From Janthinobacterium sp. 61 (GTDB lineage Bacteria > Pseudomonadota > Gammaproteobacteria > Burkholderiales > Burkholderiaceae_D), in assembly GCF_002846335.1 (NCBI RefSeq), contig NZ_PJMQ01000001.1, positions 248,001 through 312,000 on the forward strand: a stretch of 64,000 bases of DNA, read 5' to 3'. Shown piece after piece: positions 15,173 to 23,505 of the stretch. The stretch's first letter is position 1. Each line of letters begins with the position of its first letter. The notes under the pieces are model-generated. The model saw only the letters and a program-made list of their open reading frames with translations. It had not been told where the DNA came from and did not search any database. Made by a program: the position numbers and the translations under genes.

Positions 15173-17317
15173 ATGCGATTGAGTATTCTCTTGTGCAGCC
15201 TCGCGCTGCCGTTGACGGCGCACGTCCGTGCCGACGACACCCTTCCTTCCGTGACAGTCAGTGCGGGAAAAATGGACCAGCGCCGCAGCGACTCTGTCGC
15301 CGGCATCGTCGTCGGCCACGATGAACTGATACGCCAGGGCGACCGCGTGCTGTCCGATGCCTTGAAGCGCCTGCCCGGCGTTACCATCGGCGCGCCGGCC
15401 GGCACGCCTTCGGGCACGACTGGCGGGCAAATCCAGCTGCGCGGGCTGGGACAGGGGTATACCCTCGTCATGCTCGACGGCGTGCCCGTGCCGGCCGGTT
15501 TTTCGCTCGACTCTCTGGACCCGGAACTGGTCGAGCGCGTGGAAATCATGCGCGCCGCCACGGCGGAGTTTTCCGCGCAGGCGATCGCCGGCTCCATCAA
15601 CATCGTGCTGAAAAGATCTGGCAAGCGGCGCGAGCGCACCTTCAAGCTGGGTAGCTCGGCCAGCAACGGCATGTCCGCCGGCAGCGCTGGCGTGCAATGG
15701 ACGGACCGGGACGGGCGCCTGTCGTATGCGCTGGCCGGCACGCTAGGCCACACAGGGCGCCGGGGTTTGCTCGATGAATGGAACCGCGAATATGCTGCCG
15801 GTGGCACGCCCACGGTAGTGCGCCACATGCCGCTGACCGAGCGCGTGACCAGTGATACGTTCGAGCTGGCGCCCCGATTGCAATGGGCGCTGGCGGGCGA
15901 GGGCAGCCTGGCCTGGCAAAGCCTGCTCAATGTCCGCCGCCTGGCCAGCCGCCGTCATGTGGTGGAAACGGCTTACCTGGGCGGTCATACCGGGTATCCG
16001 GACAACGACGCCGCCTTCAATCAGGACAGCAGCACCGTGCGCAGCGATCTGCACTGGCTGCGCAAGCTCGAACATGGTGCCAGCCTCGATGTAAAACTCG
16101 GCCTCGATGTCAACCACCGCAGCAGCGATTATCTGTTCCAGGGTGTCGGCGCCGTGCCCGGGCCGGCGAATGTGCGCCTGGTCGATGCGGGCGTGGACGA
16201 TGTGGGCGTGCAGGCCAGCGGAACTTATCGCCGGACTCTGGGCGAGGGGCACGCGCTGGCGGCGGGCTGGGAAGCGGGCCACCGGCGGCGCGCGGATTTT
16301 CGCCGCGAGCGACAGCTGGAACCGGGCGGGCCGCCTGTCTTGCCGGAAGAAGAGTATGTGGCCACGGTGCGGCGCCTGGCTCTGTTCGCGCAGGATGAAT
16401 GGGAGGTGTCCGCGCGCTGGTCGCTGTATCTGGGCCTGCGCTGGGAAGCCTGGCGCACGGCCAGCGCCACCGGTGGCGCGGAGCCCGTCGACGTGCGCGC
16501 ACAGGTGTGGAGCCCCGTGCTGCAAAGCCTGTGGAAGTTCGCTGGCAAGGATCAAGTGCGCCTGGCCATCACGCGCACCTACAAGGCGCCGCAGATTTTC
16601 CAGCTGATCCCGCGCCCCTATATCGTCGACAACGGCAATAGTCCCACGAACCCCGACAACCAGGGCAACCCTGCGCTGCGCCCTGAACTGGCATGGGGCC
16701 TGGATGCCGCCTACGAATACTACCTGGGCGAGGGGGCCATGTTGGGTGCCAGCGCTTCGCTGCGCACGATCAGCGACGTCATGCTGGACCGCCTGCACCT
16801 GGCCAACGGGCGCTGGGTGGCCGGGCCCGTCAACAATGGCCGTGCGCAGGTGCGCAGCATCGAGCTGGAAGCGAAGCTGCCGTTGACGGCGCTGTTTGCC
16901 GGTGCCCCTGCGCTGGACCTGCGGGCGAATCTGGCGCGCAACTGGTCCGCGGTGGACGCCGTCCCCGGCCCATACAACCGCCTCGATGGCCAGCTGCCGT
17001 GGAGCGCCAACCTGGGCGCGGATTACCAGCTGGCCAACAGGCCGCTGACCCTGGGCGGCAACCTGCATTACCAGGCGGGAGGGCTGTCGCGCGAGTCAAG
17101 CCAGCTGCTGGCCTGGCAGGGCGCCCGGCGCGAGCTGGATATTTATGCGCTGTGGAAGTTCAGCGAGCAGCTGCGCCTGCGCGTGTCGGGCGCCAACCTG
17201 CTGCGGCAGCCTGAGCGCACGCGCAGCCTGTATGCGGATGGCGCGGGCAGTGCCCTGCGCACGGTCGCTGCGGGCACCTACCGCAGCTGGCGGGTGATGC
17301 TGGAAGGCGCCCTGTAG
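15173..17317 (+). CDS. TonB-dependent outer-membrane receptor
   Basis: This 714-residue protein has a signal peptide (residues 1-20), an N-terminal plug (SDALKRLPGVTIGAP, then GGQIQLRGLGQGYTLVMLDG and ERVEIMRAATAEFSAQAIAG) and a C-terminal beta-barrel with the usual late motif YKAPQIFQL. It imports a scarce ligand such as a siderophore or cofactor using TonB energy; the ligand cannot be read from sequence. The C terminus ends in Leu rather than the aromatic residue common in outer-membrane barrels. It follows the M56-M23 gene by 65 bases in the same direction, so it may be part of the same regulated unit. The ATG is preceded by a weak TTTTTGGAAT. Confidence 0.88.
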   Translation: MRLSILLCSLALPLTAHVRADDTLPSVTVSAGKMDQRRSDSVAGIVVGHDELIRQGDRVLSDALKRLPGVTIGAPAGTPSGTTGGQIQLRGLGQGYTLVMLDGVPVPAGFSLDSLDPELVERVEIMRAATAEFSAQAIAGSINIVLKRSGKRRERTFKLGSSASNGMSAGSAGVQWTDRDGRLSYALAGTLGHTGRRGLLDEWNREYAAGGTPTVVRHMPLTERVTSDTFELAPRLQWALAGEGSLAWQSLLNVRRLASRRHVVETAYLGGHTGYPDNDAAFNQDSSTVRSDLHWLRKLEHGASLDVKLGLDVNHRSSDYLFQGVGAVPGPANVRLVDAGVDDVGVQASGTYRRTLGEGHALAAGWEAGHRRRADFRRERQLEPGGPPVLPEEEYVATVRRLALFAQDEWEVSARWSLYLGLRWEAWRTASATGGAEPVDVRAQVWSPVLQSLWKFAGKDQVRLAITRTYKAPQIFQLIPRPYIVDNGNSPTNPDNQGNPALRPELAWGLDAAYEYYLGEGAMLGASASLRTISDVMLDRLHLANGRWVAGPVNNGRAQVRSIELEAKLPLTALFAGAPALDLRANLARNWSAVDAVPGPYNRLDGQLPWSANLGADYQLANRPLTLGGNLHYQAGGLSRESSQLLAWQGARRELDIYALWKFSEQLRLRVSGANLLRQPERTRSLYADGAGSALRTVAAGTYRSWRVMLEGAL

Positions 17318-17319
17318 CT

Positions 17320-17562
17320 TCAGTCGTCGATCTCCTCGACGGCATGCGGCACGCCCTGCGCATCGAGGTAGGAGCGCAGGGCGTCCAGGCCATGCCACGC
17401 CTCCGGGCGCAAGGACTGGCAGATATACAGGCCGGCATTCGTCAGCCTGACGTCCGTGTCGGGCATGTTGCTGGGCGCCTGCGGCCGCGCCGCAAGCAGT
17501 TGTTCGAGGTGCTGGCGCTGGCCCGGCGTCAGGCTGGCCGTGATCCTGAATTCAAATCCCAT
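17320..17562 (-). CDS. Hypothetical protein, 80 residues
   Basis: A small soluble acidic protein, convergent with the TonB receptor and only two bases away from it. The ATG at 17562 has CGGAGAAAAA upstream; a longer reading to 17664 starts in AT-rich non-coding sequence and is rejected. I recognise no motif. The 214-base divergent space to the hydrolase gene probably holds its promoter. Confidence 0.6.
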   Translation of the reverse strand: MGFEFRITASLTPGQRQHLEQLLAARPQAPSNMPDTDVRLTNAGLYICQSLRPEAWHGLDALRSYLDAQGVPHAVEEIDD

Positions 17563-17776
17563 GTTTTTCTCCGTGTAGTTGGTCTCGGTGTGCTTATTTT
17601 GTATCATCGAAAAAATCGAATATAGCTTGGTATTCTTTCCGTTTTTGTTTTCAATTTGATGCATGCATACTGCATATCACTGACCCGCAGCATGCTGGCG
17701 CAAGAAGAAAGGCGCTACATTGCGCGGGAGGGACACGATTATTTTTATATTCAATTATTTTCACGAGGAAAACATC

Positions 17777-18430
17777 ATGCCTGTCGCCACCGCCCAAGCC
17801 GCACAAAAACTGCTGACCCCGAACGATCATACCCTGATCATGATCGATCACCAGTCGCAGATGGCGTTTGCCACCCGCTCCATCGACCTGGCCCTGCTGC
17901 GCAACAATGCGGCCCTGGTGGCCAAGGCGGCGGCCGAATTCACGGTGCCGACGATCCTGACGACGGTGGCCGCCAAGTCCTTCTCCGGCCCCATCTTCGA
18001 CGAAATCCAGTCCGTCTTCCCGGAACAGGCGCCGGTCGACCGCACCAGCATGAACACCTGGGAAGATGCCCGCATCGCCGACAAGGTGAATGGCTACGGC
18101 AAGGACAAGATCGTGCTGGCGGGCCTGTGGACGTCCGTCTGCATCGTGGGCCCCGCGCTGTCGGCGCTGGAGCAGGGATTCGAGGTGTACGTGATCGCCG
18201 ATGCCAGCGGCGACGTGTCCGATGAAGCGCATGCGATGGCCATGCAGCGCATGATACAGGCGGGCGCGCAGCCGATGACGTCCGTGCAATACTTGCTGGA
18301 ACTTCAGCGCGACTGGGCCCGCGGCGAGACCTACAACGAGACGGTGGCGACGGCCGTGGCGCACGGCGGCGGCTATGGCCTGGGCTTGATCTACGCCAAA
18401 TCCATGTTCAACGCCAGCGAAGGCCATTGA
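17777..18430 (+). CDS. Isochorismatase-family hydrolase, YcaC-like
   Basis: This 217-residue cysteine hydrolase has the isochorismatase fold: catalytic Asp in TLIMIDHQSQMAF, Lys in TTVAAKSFSGP, and the nucleophile Cys in LAGLWTSVCIVGPALSALE. The pattern and length are closest to YcaC-type enzymes of unsettled substrate. The ATG at 17777 has CACGAGGAAAA upstream; a longer reading to 17720 is less likely. It is followed after 70 bases by an amidohydrolase and two XapX-like genes in the same direction, which suggests a small catabolic operon for an amide, ester or cyclic compound. Confidence 0.87.
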   Translation: MPVATAQAAQKLLTPNDHTLIMIDHQSQMAFATRSIDLALLRNNAALVAKAAAEFTVPTILTTVAAKSFSGPIFDEIQSVFPEQAPVDRTSMNTWEDARIADKVNGYGKDKIVLAGLWTSVCIVGPALSALEQGFEVYVIADASGDVSDEAHAMAMQRMIQAGAQPMTSVQYLLELQRDWARGETYNETVATAVAHGGGYGLGLIYAKSMFNASEGH

Positions 18431-18500
18431 GATTTTATTGATATCACGCCACCGCCGTCCTACGGCGGGGCGGTATCATTCACCTGAATCGGGAGTTCCC

Positions 18501-20351
18501 ATGCACGCTAGCACGATTTTACTCAATGGCCGTTTCCATACGGTCGACAGGACGCAGCCGCTGGCGTCCGCCGTCGCCATCGCCGATGGCAAATTTCTCG
18601 CCGTGGGCGACGCTGAAGACGTGATGCGCCATCGCGGTCCCGCCACGCAGGTGATCGACCTGGATGGCCGCACGGTGATTCCCGGCCTGAACGACTCGCA
18701 TTTGCACCTGATACGAGGCGGCTTGAACTACAACCTGGAATTGCGCTGGGAAGGCGTGCCCTCGCTGGCCGACGCCTTGCGCATGCTGAAAGATCAGGCG
18801 CTGCGCACGCCAAATCTGCAATGGGTGCGCGTGGTGGGCGGCTGGACGGAATTCCAGTTCGCGGAAAAACGCATGCCCACTCTCGATGAAATCAACGCGG
18901 CCGCGCCCGACACGCCCGTCTTCATCTTGCACTTGTACGACCGCGCCCTGCTGAACCGCGCCGCCCTGCGCGCCGTCGGCTACGATAAAAATACGCCGAA
19001 CCCGCCGGGCGGCGAAATCGTGCGCGACGCTGCCGGCAACCCCACCGGCTTGCTGATTGCCCGCCCGAACGCCATGATTTTATATGCGACCCTGGCGAAA
19101 GGCCCGAAATTGCCGCTCGATTTGCAAGTCAACTCCACGCGCCAGTTCATGCGCGAACTGAATCGCCTGGGCATCACCAGCGCCATCGACGCGGGCGGCG
19201 GCTTCCAGAATTATCCCGAGGATTACGCCGTCGTCGATGAGCTGGCGCAAAAAGAGCAGCTGACCATCCGCATCGCTTACAACCTGTTCACGCAGAACAA
19301 GGGCGCGGAATTGCAGGACTTCCAGAAGTGGACCGGCATGGTGAATCCCGGCGACGGCACGGACTTTTACCGGCATAACGGCGCCGGCGAAATGCTGGTG
19401 TTTTCCGCCGCCGATTTCGAGGATTTCCTCGAACCGCGCCCGGAGCTGGCGGCCGGCATGGAAGACGAGCTGGAAAAGGTCGTGCGCCACCTGGTCGAGC
19501 AGCGCTGGCCCTTCCGCCTGCACGCTACCTATGACGAATCGATCAGCCGCATGCTCGACGTGTTCGAAAAGGTCAACCGCGACACGCCTTTCGGGGGCTT
19601 GCACTGGCTGTTCGACCACGCGGAAACCATCAGCCCCAAAAATATCGACCGCGTCAAGGCGCTGGGCGGCGGCCTGGCCATCCAGCACCGCATGGCTTTC
19701 CAGGGCGAGTACTTTGTCGAGCGCTATGGCGCCGACGCAGCCAAGGCGACGCCGCCAGTGCAGCGCATGCTGGATGCGGGCGTGCCCGTGGGCGGCGGCA
19801 CGGATGCAACGCGGGTCGCCAGCTACAACCCGTGGACGGCGCTGTACTGGCTGGTATCGGGGCGCACCGTGGGCGGGCTGGCCCTGACGGATGCAGCGGG
19901 CAGATTGTCGCGCGATACGGCGCTGGAACTGTGGACGGCGGGCAGCGCCTGGTTTTCCAGCGAACAAGGCAAGAAGGGACGTATCCGCGAAGGCATGCTG
20001 GCCGACCTTGCCGTGCTGTCGGCCGATTATTTCACGCTGCCGGAAGAGGCGATCAAGTCCATCGAATCCGTGCTGACCATGGTGGGCGGCAAGATCGTCT
20101 ACGGCCAGGGGGCATTTTCCTCCCTGTCGCCGCCTTTGATTCCCGTGCTGCCCGAATGGTCGCCCGTGCGCGCGGTGCCGGGCCATTACCGTCCTGCAGC
20201 CAAGCCGGCGCAAGCCTTGCTGCCGCACCAGTGCGCGGGCGCCTGCGGCGTGCATGCCCATGCCCACGACAGGGCACGCAAGTCGGCCGTGCCGATTGCC
20301 GACTTTTCCGGTTTCTGGGGCACGCTGGGCTGCAGCTGCTTCGCGTTCTAG
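18501..20351 (+). CDS. Amidohydrolase, YtcJ-type
   Basis: This 616-residue metal-dependent hydrolase has the amidohydrolase fold: N-terminal beta-sandwich (ILLNGRFHTVD), the metal HXH in NDSHLHLIRGG, a histidine in LHWLFDHAE, and the late Asp in VGGGTDATRVASYNP. The tail after residue ~555 is unusual: about 50 residues rich in Cys and His (HQCAGACGVHAHAH, then GTLGCSCFAF), possibly an extra metal site. The ATG at 18501 has CGGGAGTT upstream. It lies between an isochorismatase-like gene and two XapX-like genes, so the four probably act in one pathway; the substrate is unknown. Confidence 0.86.
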   Translation: MHASTILLNGRFHTVDRTQPLASAVAIADGKFLAVGDAEDVMRHRGPATQVIDLDGRTVIPGLNDSHLHLIRGGLNYNLELRWEGVPSLADALRMLKDQALRTPNLQWVRVVGGWTEFQFAEKRMPTLDEINAAAPDTPVFILHLYDRALLNRAALRAVGYDKNTPNPPGGEIVRDAAGNPTGLLIARPNAMILYATLAKGPKLPLDLQVNSTRQFMRELNRLGITSAIDAGGGFQNYPEDYAVVDELAQKEQLTIRIAYNLFTQNKGAELQDFQKWTGMVNPGDGTDFYRHNGAGEMLVFSAADFEDFLEPRPELAAGMEDELEKVVRHLVEQRWPFRLHATYDESISRMLDVFEKVNRDTPFGGLHWLFDHAETISPKNIDRVKALGGGLAIQHRMAFQGEYFVERYGADAAKATPPVQRMLDAGVPVGGGTDATRVASYNPWTALYWLVSGRTVGGLALTDAAGRLSRDTALELWTAGSAWFSSEQGKKGRIREGMLADLAVLSADYFTLPEEAIKSIESVLTMVGGKIVYGQGAFSSLSPPLIPVLPEWSPVRAVPGHYRPAAKPAQALLPHQCAGACGVHAHAHDRARKSAVPIADFSGFWGTLGCSCFAF

Positions 20352-20359
20352 GAGGCGAC

Positions 20360-20551
20360 ATGCGCTACCGGAAAGTGATGCTGGGCCTGCTGCTGGCCTT
20401 TGTCGTGGGTTTTGTCTGCCAGTTGGCACGCATCCCCGTACCGGCGCCGCCCCTGCTGGGCGCCGCGCTGCTGGTGTTTCTGACCAGCTGCGGCTACTGG
20501 TTGACGGACCTGTACCTGCAGCGCCGTGCATTGACGGGGGAGGCGCCATGA
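20360..20551 (+). CDS. Small XapX/DUF1427-type membrane protein (first)
   Basis: This 63-residue protein is almost wholly two transmembrane helices separated by a Pro-rich turn (ARIPVPAPPLLGA), the pattern of the XapX/DUF1427 family. It starts eight bases after the amidohydrolase stop with GGAGG upstream, so it belongs to that operon. The family is found beside purine or small-molecule catabolic genes, and its role (possibly transport or membrane scaffold) is not established. A four-base overlap couples it to the next, similar gene. Confidence 0.75.
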   Translation: MRYRKVMLGLLLAFVVGFVCQLARIPVPAPPLLGAALLVFLTSCGYWLTDLYLQRRALTGEAP

Positions 20552-20706
20552 ACGTGATGCTGGCCGGCTCCGTGCTCGGCGTGCTGGTGGGCGTGGCATG
20601 CCGCTGGTTCGACCTGCCATCGCCCGCGCCACCCACGCCGACAGGCGCGGCGATGGTGGTGGCCATGACCCTGGGTTTTGTCGTGGCGGGGCATTTCAGC
20701 CCCTGA
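20548..20706 (+). CDS. Small XapX/DUF1427-type membrane protein (second)
   Basis: This 52-residue protein has two hydrophobic segments joined by LPSPAPPTPTGA, closely matching the same family as its upstream neighbour. The ATG at 20548 overlaps the previous stop in an ATGA, and GGGGGAGG lies upstream. Tandem copies suggest two halves of a hetero-oligomer in the membrane. It is easily missed because of its length. Confidence 0.72.
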   Translation: MNVMLAGSVLGVLVGVACRWFDLPSPAPPTPTGAAMVVAMTLGFVVAGHFSP

Positions 20707-20710
20707 ATGC

Positions 20711-20737
20711 AAAAAAACCGGCCAGAGCCGGTTTTTT
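20711..20737. terminator. Bidirectional intrinsic terminator
   Basis: A stem of A/T-flanked ACCGGC and GCCGGT with loop CAGA, bounded by runs of seven A and six T, lies between the XapX-like genes (plus) and suhB (minus). It can end transcripts from both sides. Confidence 0.85.
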
Positions 20738-20759
20738 CGTGGGAGCTGCTTGTGTTACA

Positions 20760-21551
20760 TCAAGCGAATGGCGTCAGCAAGGTAATCATCTGGCCAAAGA
20801 TCTTCGGGCTGGCGGCGATGACGTCGCCCTTGTACAGGTAGTCCGATTCGCCGCTGAATTCACCGACGATTCCGCCCGATTCCGTGATCATCAGGGCGCC
20901 GGCGGCGATATCCCATGGCTTCAAGCCTTTTTCGTAGAAGCCGTCCAGGCGGCCGCAAGCGACGTAGGCCAGGTCCAGTGCGGCCGAGCCGGCGCGACGT
21001 ACGCCCTGGCTGCGTTCACCCATGATCGCGTACATCTTCAGGTATTCATCCAGCGCGCGGGCGCTGCCGGCCACGTAGCCGGTGCCCAGCAGGGCGTTCG
21101 AGATGCGGTCCAGCTTGGTCACGCGGATGCGTTTTTCGTTCAGGTAGGCGCCGGCGCCCTTGGTGGCCGTGAACAGGTCGTTGCGTACCGGATCGTAGAT
21201 GACGGCTTGCGTGACGACGCCGCGATGCGCGAGCGCGATCGAGATGCAGTATTGCGGGAAACCGTGGATAAAGTTGGTGGTGCCATCGATCGGGTCGATG
21301 ATCCACTGATATTCATTCTCGTCGTGCGAGTTGGCGGAAGCTCCCGATTCCTCAGCCAGGAACGCGTGGTCCGGGTAGGCTTTGGACAGCACCTCGATAA
21401 TGGCTTGTTCAGCCGCCTGGTCGACGTCAGTGACGAAATCGTTATGTTGTTTTTCCGTGACGACGACGCGGTCGAGGTCAAAAGAGGCGCGATTGATGAC
21501 GGCGGCGCCGCGGCGGGCGGCTTTGATCGCCGTGTTGAGCATTGGGTGCAT
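20760..21551 (-). CDS. suhB: Inositol-1-monophosphatase family protein SuhB
   Basis: This 263-residue magnesium-dependent phosphatase has the family signatures: EES (in FLAEESG), [17 protein letters not shown], and [15 protein letters not shown]. In enteric bacteria SuhB also joins the rRNA antitermination complex with Nus factors; whether it does so here is not visible. The ATG at 21551 (MHPMLNTAI) has CGGAAG upstream and matches the family start; a 7-residue extension is possible. It is divergent from trmJ, a frequent pairing in betaproteobacteria. Confidence 0.92.
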   Translation of the reverse strand: MHPMLNTAIKAARRGAAVINRASFDLDRVVVTEKQHNDFVTDVDQAAEQAIIEVLSKAYPDHAFLAEESGASANSHDENEYQWIIDPIDGTTNFIHGFPQYCISIALAHRGVVTQAVIYDPVRNDLFTATKGAGAYLNEKRIRVTKLDRISNALLGTGYVAGSARALDEYLKMYAIMGERSQGVRRAGSAALDLAYVACGRLDGFYEKGLKPWDIAAGALMITESGGIVGEFSGESDYLYKGDVIAASPKIFGQMITLLTPFA

Positions 21552-21634
21552 GTGAGCTTCCGTTAAAAGCACGCGACCGCCCAGCGTCGCCTTTCGGCGC
21601 CGGTACGATAGAGTGCAAGAATGAATTAAAGAGC

Positions 21635-21689
21635 GGAGCGGTGCCGAAGTGGTTAAAATCCCGGCCTGGAGTCAGCGTTTTGTGACTCC
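21635..21689 (+). other. tRNA-Ser-like half followed by a hairpin, in the trmJ leader
   Basis: Bases 21635-21654 (GGAGCGGTGCCGAAGTGGTT) closely resemble the acceptor and D-arm of a class II tRNA such as tRNA-Ser. They are followed by a 7-base-pair hairpin (21668-21674 with 21683-21689, loop GCGTTTTG). No T-arm (GTTCGAATCC-type) or matching 3' acceptor strand is found downstream, so it is not a working tRNA gene. It could be a degraded tRNA, or a leader structure that imitates the substrate of TrmJ. The resemblance is seen; the meaning is inferred. Confidence 0.35.
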
Positions 21690-21737
21690 GTTTCCCGAAA
21701 TTTCCTGTATCGATACCGCGCAATAGCGCTATTTTAA

Positions 21738-22502
21738 ATGAATCTGCCCGAAATCAACACGTCTCTTTTCAAACGCCTGCGATTTATTCTTGTCGAAACT
21801 AGTCGTCCTGGCAACATTGGCGGCGTCGCGCGGGCCATGAAAACGATGGGTTTTTCCGATCTGGTGCTGGTCAATCCCCGTTTTCCCGATGCCTTGACGG
21901 ACGCGGAAGCGGTGGCCTTCGCCAGCGGCGCACAGGATATTTTGTCCGGCGCGCGCATCGTTGGCTCGATCGCCGAGGCGCTCGAAGGCTGCAACTACGC
22001 GGCCGCTGTCTCGGCCCGCCTGCGCGAATTCTCGCCGCCCGTCACGGCCCCGCGCGCCATCGCGGCCCAGCTGGCGGCCGGCACCGAGCTGCACGCGGCC
22101 GTCATCTTCGGCAACGAGCGTTTCGGTTTGCCCAACGAGATCGTCGAGCAGTGCAATGTGCTGATCAACATCCCCGCCAATCCCGAGTATTCCTCGCTGA
22201 ACCTGTCGCAGGCGGCGCAGGTCGTCGCCTATGAATGCCGCGTGGCGGCCCTGGGTGATGGGCAGCTGGCCAGCCCCGTCGGTTTCCATGGCGACGCAGC
22301 CAGCCTGGCGCAGGTCGACGGCATGTACGATCACTTGCAGCAGGCGCTGGTGGCGATCGATTTTCTGGACGCCGACAACCCGAAAAAACTCATGCCCCGC
22401 TTGAAACGCCTGTTTTCGCGCACGGGGCTGGAAACGGAAGAAGTCAATATCCTGCGCGGCATCGCGCGGCATATCCTGGCGATGGCGAAAAAAGGCCCAT
22501 GA
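21738..22502 (+). CDS. trmJ: tRNA (cytidine/uridine-2'-O-)-methyltransferase TrmJ
   Basis: This 254-residue SPOUT-class enzyme methylates the ribose at position 32 of several tRNAs. Family marks are the opening RFILVETSRPGNIGGVARAMKTMGF, AVIFGNERFGLPNE (trefoil knot, SAM site) and IPANPEYSSLNLSQAAQVV. Length fits. It is divergent from suhB and its stop overlaps the following LysR gene by four bases. The upstream leader contains a tRNA-like segment. Confidence 0.92.
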   Translation: MNLPEINTSLFKRLRFILVETSRPGNIGGVARAMKTMGFSDLVLVNPRFPDALTDAEAVAFASGAQDILSGARIVGSIAEALEGCNYAAAVSARLREFSPPVTAPRAIAAQLAAGTELHAAVIFGNERFGLPNEIVEQCNVLINIPANPEYSSLNLSQAAQVVAYECRVAALGDGQLASPVGFHGDAASLAQVDGMYDHLQQALVAIDFLDADNPKKLMPRLKRLFSRTGLETEEVNILRGIARHILAMAKKGP

Positions 22503-23413
22503 TAGAAACCCGGCTGCTGCGCCAGTTCATCGCCGTCGCCGAGGAACTCAATTTCCGGCGCGCGGCCGAACGGCTGCACATGGCGCAGCCGCCGTTGTCG
22601 CAGGCTATCCTGCGGCTGGAAGCGGCGTTGGGCTACCCCGTATTCGAGCGCAGCAACCGCAAGGTCAGCTTGAGCCCGGCCGGCAGCACTTTTCTTGTCA
22701 CGGCGCGCCAGGTGCTGGCCAGCCTGGAAGAGGGCGTGGCCGCCACGCGCCGCGTGGGGCAGGGCATCGAGGGGCACTTGCGCCTCAGTTTCATCCACAT
22801 CACGCCGTATGCCCACGTATTGCAAGCCTTGCGCGCCTTCCGCGCCGCTTCGCCCGCCGTGCAATTCACCTTGCGCGAAGCGTCGACGCAGCAACAGGTC
22901 GAGTGGCTGGAGCAGGGTGAGGTGGATATCGCCCTGCTGCGCGCGCCGGGGCGCAGCACGCCGGGCTTGCGCTTCGAGCGCCTGTCCGGCGAAGACATCC
23001 TGGTAGCGCTGCCGTCCGGCCACCGCTGCGCGGGGCAGGCGAGGGTGGATCTGGCAGACCTGGCCGGCGCCGATTTCGTCGCCTCGCCACGCGAGTTGGG
23101 CCAGGGTTTTCATGACCAGCTGGCCAGCCTGTGCCTGCACGCGGGCTTCGTGCCGCACGTGGTGCAGCAGGCGCGCCGATTGCAAACGGTGCTGGGCCTG
23201 GTAGCGGCCGGTTTCGGCGTGGCCCTGCTGCCGGCCAGTCTGGCCGCGTCCATGCCCGCCGGCGTCGTCATGCGCCCGCTGCACAGTGCTGCGCCCGAAG
23301 CTTTGCGTCAGCTTGACCTGTATATGGCGTGGGACCCGCAGCGCCATTCTCCCGTGCGCGAGCGGCTGCTGGCGCAACTGCGGCTGTCTGCACCCAGTGT
23401 GACGTTAGATTGA
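22499..23413 (+). CDS. LysR-family transcriptional regulator
   Basis: This 304-residue protein has an N-terminal winged helix-turn-helix (LLRQFIAVAEELNFRRAAERLHMAQPPLSQAI) and a periplasmic-binding-like effector domain (~90-295). The start overlaps the trmJ stop as ATGA, so it is translated from the trmJ message or coupled to it. An MFS transporter gene follows 92 bases later in the same direction, unlike the divergent layout usual for LysR targets; it is still the likeliest target. The effector is unknown. Confidence 0.88.
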   Translation: MIETRLLRQFIAVAEELNFRRAAERLHMAQPPLSQAILRLEAALGYPVFERSNRKVSLSPAGSTFLVTARQVLASLEEGVAATRRVGQGIEGHLRLSFIHITPYAHVLQALRAFRAASPAVQFTLREASTQQQVEWLEQGEVDIALLRAPGRSTPGLRFERLSGEDILVALPSGHRCAGQARVDLADLAGADFVASPRELGQGFHDQLASLCLHAGFVPHVVQQARRLQTVLGLVAAGFGVALLPASLAASMPAGVVMRPLHSAAPEALRQLDLYMAWDPQRHSPVRERLLAQLRLSAPSVTLD

Positions 23414-23505
23414 GACGTTAAGCGTCTCGTTTCAAGATAAATAAGATATTTTACAGATGATGGCCCAGGGGCCAGCATGGCGTTTTTGCCTGTCCTGGAA
23501 TCGCC

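Noticed and set aside
21635..21737. A complete tRNA gene before trmJ
   Set aside because: Only the 5' half resembles a tRNA; no T-arm or matching acceptor strand is present.
23412..23428. Terminator between the LysR and MFS genes
   Set aside because: A 6-base-pair hairpin (GAGACG/CGTCTC) is present but lacks a T-tract, so read-through is likely.
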